Source: Lactobacillus sp. (lineage in GTDB: Bacteria; Bacillota; Bacilli; Lactobacillales; Lactobacillaceae). Taken from it: a DNA stretch of 64,000 bases. The stretch spans positions 230,714-294,713 of the forward strand of contig JAKVKU010000003.1 in NCBI GenBank assembly GCA_022484695.1. Direction: 5' to 3'. Each line of letters starts with the position of its first letter. Position 1 is the stretch's first letter. Both the position numbers and the translations under genes were made by a program. Shown here piece by piece: positions 61,246 through 64,000 of this stretch. Below the pieces are notes generated by a model, which ran no database searches, had not been told where the DNA came from, and was given only the letters and a program-made list of their open reading frames with translations.

Positions 61246-61583
61246 TCCCACAATCCCACTTTTTTTCAAAACCTTTTTATGTTCTACGTAAGGTCTCTAT
61301 ATACCCCTCTATACTCTATATATCTATTACTCTTTAATTATTATAAAGGTATAAAAAAGTGGGATTGTGGGATATTGGTCTTAGGAATGCTGTTATATCA
61401 ACGTTAATCCCTATCCCACTTTTTTTGAAATCTGCTCACTTTTCCCACTTTTTGCCAAGTTTTTACTGGATCGCTCCATATTTTGGCTCGCTTGGAAAAT
61501 GACTTGGTTCGAAAAAATGGGAGCCCTTTTCGGGATATCCCACTTTTTATCCCACTTTTTGGCCACATTTTAAAAAAAGTGGG
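61246..61583. repeat. Iteron-rich region, candidate phage replication origin
   Basis: No gene. The motif TCCCACTTTTT occurs five times on the plus strand (61254, 61414, 61443, 61538, 61550) and inverted at 61353-61363; a 10-bp version without the final A lies inverted at 61574-61583. Two of these are within perfect 20-bp inverted arms, TCCCACAATCCCACTTTTTT at 61246-61265 and its complement at 61353-61372. They enclose 87 bp of A/T-rich DNA. The position between primase and nuclease/helicase genes fits a replication origin bound by a phage protein. Confidence 0.7.
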
Positions 61584-63983
61584 CTAGTCAAATTCATCGT
61601 TTTTTGGTTGGATACCGATCCAACTTGTGACTTGATGGTGATCCACATCTATCTTTTTGCGGATGTAACCAAGCTCCTCCAACCGGTGGTAAAATTTGTA
61701 CTTACCCAGGGGTCTCTCCCCAGCCTCGTCGCTATATTGCTGATAAACCAGATAGATATCTTCAACTGCCACGTGGTTCCCGGCACCAACGTCACAGGCT
61801 TCGCTAATAAAGCGGGAAACTTGGTCGTTACCTTTAAGCCAATGGGCCAATTCATCATCCATCGTTTGGGTCACGGTAAAGCCATTTTGGGCCAATGCCC
61901 GGCGTAAACCTTCCATTGATAGGTTAAAGATCCCCGGCAACTCTTTTAGCATTTGGGCATAGGGCATTTCTTTTTTAACCGCGGCCGTTACTTTTTTGTC
62001 TACCTTTAAAATCAGGGCTCGCCGTTCTAAGCCACCACTGAAGTCTCGCATGGGCGGCAGTGAGTTCATGGCAAAGTTCAATTTTGCAAAGTTGCTGAAA
62101 CTTAAGGGCTGTTCATACTTCACGTCTGCATAGACGGTATCTTCACCGGTCAAAATCTTCAGCGTTGAGCCGTCCCCTAAATACTCGGGCTTAGCATCAG
62201 TATCAAAGTTGGCCGTCTTTTGATAAAGGTTCGCCGCCGCAAACTGTTTGGTCATTAGCGCTTCTAACGTCACTGCTGAAAAGCTTTGGGTCCCGATCAT
62301 CTCTTTTAAGATGTTGAATAAGGTAGACTTCCCAGTCCCGCCACTGCCATATAGGAATAACATTTTTTGAATGGAGTAAGCTCGGTAAAAGTTATAGCCG
62401 AACCACTCATAAATGAATGGCTTGTGCTCTGGTCCCACTAACCACTCGATGTAACTATCGAATGTCGGGGCTTGGGCTTTGGCATCGTACTTGATGGGAT
62501 GACTAATACGGCCATGCAACTCTGGGTCAAACTCAGGCACAAAGCTATCACTAGCCAGGTCATAGACCCCGTTGCTTAAAATCAATTTATTTAAATCACT
62601 CATAGGAAACTCCTCACTTGTAATAATAATGTTTTGCACGGAAGCCACGGTCTCACGTACCGGGCTAATTTTAGCCAGCTTCCGCAGATACTTGTTAGTG
62701 ATCAGACCTTTTAGATAGTCCTCGGCGTCTGGGCGCCAGATACCCGTTGTCTGGTCATACCTCACAAACTCTTTACCATTGTAGTAAGTTGGCAAGTCCC
62801 GGTTGATGTGTTGAGCTAACAGGTATGGGTTGATGACCGGATTACCTAAGGCGTTGACACTGAGCCAGTCCTCCAGGTCTTCCTTTTCGTCCAGATCATC
62901 GCTAAACTCTTCTTGGGCTTCCCCAATTTTTTCTTTGGCCCATTCGGCTTTGACCCGTTTATCCTCTAGAGCAAAATCCATCATCGCCTTGTAGCTTGGC
63001 AGTTTAGTCATGCTGGCCCCGTCTTTGGCTTTATCATCTAAGCCACCAAACTTATGGAGCCTGACCAGGTCAAAGGCGTTAGTTAGCATGTCGCCCGTGG
63101 GGTCAGTGCCGTGATGGCTATAGGCAAACTTGTCATCATATAAAACTAGCCCCGCGCTGGTTGTCCCCGCCGTGTAAGTGTAACGGTCATCATGATTGGT
63201 AGGCTCATAAACATCTGGTAAAAAGGTATCAATGGCGCTCTTGATATCATAGGTCCGGTTAAAGGCCCCAACGACACCGGGCTTAGTCAGTGGGTCCCCA
63301 GCCTTTTTGGCTTGGGTCTCATGTACCGAGTGTTCCCGACTGCTGACTGGCCAAAAGCTGGAGTCGTGCCAGTCTTCATATTGGTCTAAGATTTCGTCTG
63401 GATCCAGGAGCGGGCCATCTTCATATTCGAAAAAGTACTTGGCGTTGATGCTATGGCTGGCCCAAAACATCAAGCGTTCCGGTTGATAGGTGGTGTCATC
63501 AAAGCTATCCATCCCAAACATCTGGGCCACTTTCCGGGCCAGCGGGACGTACTCGTCAGGCGTGACTAGCCGCTTCAGGGGGATGATGAGCCGGATTCTT
63601 GGGTTTTTTGGTGTGTAGCTATGAGTAGAATAGGCGGCGACCGCACTATCAAATAACATTGTCACATCGTCCCAAAGACCGGGCTTAGGGAAGTCGGCAT
63701 CTAAGGTGATCATGCTGCGGGACTGGACGGCGTCGGCCTTCCGGCGGCCCTGTTTTAAAAAGCCACCAACGTAGCCGCCCACGTCTTTAATGTCGTCCCG
63801 CTGGCCTTTAGACATCTTGAAGTACTCTTCCTGCGTTTCCTGCGTGATGGTTGGTGTGGTCAGGCGCTTTAGAAAATCAGCCCAGGACATTTCTTGATTA
63901 TGCCATTTTTTCGTTAACTTGTTGGGCGCCGTGGCCAGGTTCAGCAACGGGTTAGAGATTAATTTTTTAGTTACTTGTTCCAC
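61584..63983 (-). CDS. Phage primase-helicase (P4-type, AEP primase plus SF3 helicase)
   Basis: 799 residues. The N-terminal 200 include an archaeo-eukaryotic primase-like core (SRSMITLDADFPKPG, YSTHSYTPKNPRIRLIIPLKR). The C-terminal part is a superfamily 3 helicase: Walker A FLYGSGGTGKSTLF, LEALMTKQFAAANLYQK, KLNFAMNSLPPMRDFSGGLERR, then a winged helix. It makes primers and unwinds phage DNA. The start is GTG at 63983 with AGGAGG 6 nt before it. It is upstream of the iterons. Confidence 0.92.
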   Translation of the reverse strand: MEQVTKKLISNPLLNLATAPNKLTKKWHNQEMSWADFLKRLTTPTITQETQEEYFKMSKGQRDDIKDVGGYVGGFLKQGRRKADAVQSRSMITLDADFPKPGLWDDVTMLFDSAVAAYSTHSYTPKNPRIRLIIPLKRLVTPDEYVPLARKVAQMFGMDSFDDTTYQPERLMFWASHSINAKYFFEYEDGPLLDPDEILDQYEDWHDSSFWPVSSREHSVHETQAKKAGDPLTKPGVVGAFNRTYDIKSAIDTFLPDVYEPTNHDDRYTYTAGTTSAGLVLYDDKFAYSHHGTDPTGDMLTNAFDLVRLHKFGGLDDKAKDGASMTKLPSYKAMMDFALEDKRVKAEWAKEKIGEAQEEFSDDLDEKEDLEDWLSVNALGNPVINPYLLAQHINRDLPTYYNGKEFVRYDQTTGIWRPDAEDYLKGLITNKYLRKLAKISPVRETVASVQNIIITSEEFPMSDLNKLILSNGVYDLASDSFVPEFDPELHGRISHPIKYDAKAQAPTFDSYIEWLVGPEHKPFIYEWFGYNFYRAYSIQKMLFLYGSGGTGKSTLFNILKEMIGTQSFSAVTLEALMTKQFAAANLYQKTANFDTDAKPEYLGDGSTLKILTGEDTVYADVKYEQPLSFSNFAKLNFAMNSLPPMRDFSGGLERRALILKVDKKVTAAVKKEMPYAQMLKELPGIFNLSMEGLRRALAQNGFTVTQTMDDELAHWLKGNDQVSRFISEACDVGAGNHVAVEDIYLVYQQYSDEAGERPLGKYKFYHRLEELGYIRKKIDVDHHQVTSWIGIQPKNDEFD

Positions 63984-64000
63984 AATGGGCCTCCTTTCTT

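Noticed and set aside
61246..61583. CRISPR array
   Set aside because: Repeats are 11-20 bp, irregularly spaced and on both strands, with no unique spacers of constant length and no cas genes nearby.

Overview
The window is bacterial chromosome from a member of the Lactobacillaceae (Bacillota, moderate GC) followed by most of an integrated siphophage. The genus cannot be fixed from the sequence alone. Evidence: Bacillota-type gene neighbourhoods (polA-mutM-coaE-nrdR-dnaB-dnaI; thrS; infC-rpmI; murC-sftA-ytpR-ytpP; ytmP-trmB; ecsAB/hit/prsA/yhaMNO), T-box leaders on thrS and argS, GGAGG ribosome sites and lactobacillus-like proteins. No spore genes are seen.

Chromosome, 1-35,990. The left third is a nearly continuous minus-strand block for translation and replication: rpmI, infC, thrS, dnaI, dnaB, nrdR, coaE, mutM, polA. 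A Bax-inhibitor-like membrane protein follows, then a cell-wall and division block (murC, a soluble FtsK/SftA translocase, YtpR, a thioredoxin), trmB and a phosphotransferase. Next come the EcsAB transporter divergent from hit, the foldase prsA, and the RNA/DNA processing set yhaM-yhaN-yhaO. After these are a YlbF-family protein, a bifunctional penicillin-binding protein, an RluA-type pseudouridine synthase, argR and argS, a DMT transporter, a tRNA-Gly and four small genes of unknown function. tRNA-Gln at 35,914-35,985 marks the probable phage integration site.

Prophage, about 36,000 to beyond 64,000. All phage genes lie on the minus strand, so the phage reads right to left. From the right: primase-helicase, an iteron-rich candidate replication origin, VRR-NUC nuclease, an SNF2 helicase broken by a frameshift, and an ArpU-like late regulator. 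A regulatory gap follows, then a 48-residue ORF, an HNH nuclease fused to a P-loop kinase-like domain, and a cos-like gap. The structural genes come next: small and large terminase, portal, protease, capsid, head fibre, connectors, tail tube, tail chaperones, tape measure, Dit, Tal, baseplate, tail-tip protein. Two membrane proteins, a holin and an amidase end the module. Integrase, repressor and the other att site lie outside the window. Module order and the capsid frameshift resemble temperate phages of the Lactobacillus casei group such as A2.

The most notable points are: a -1 frameshift cassette at the end of the major capsid gene (slippery heptamer, 6-nt spacer, GC stem-loop, an 18-codon extension ending at the next gene's ribosome site); a second -1 site making a gpG/gpGT-type tail chaperone; the HNH-kinase fusion; the iteron origin; a threonyl-tRNA synthetase lacking its editing residues; and a likely AUA start codon for IF-3.
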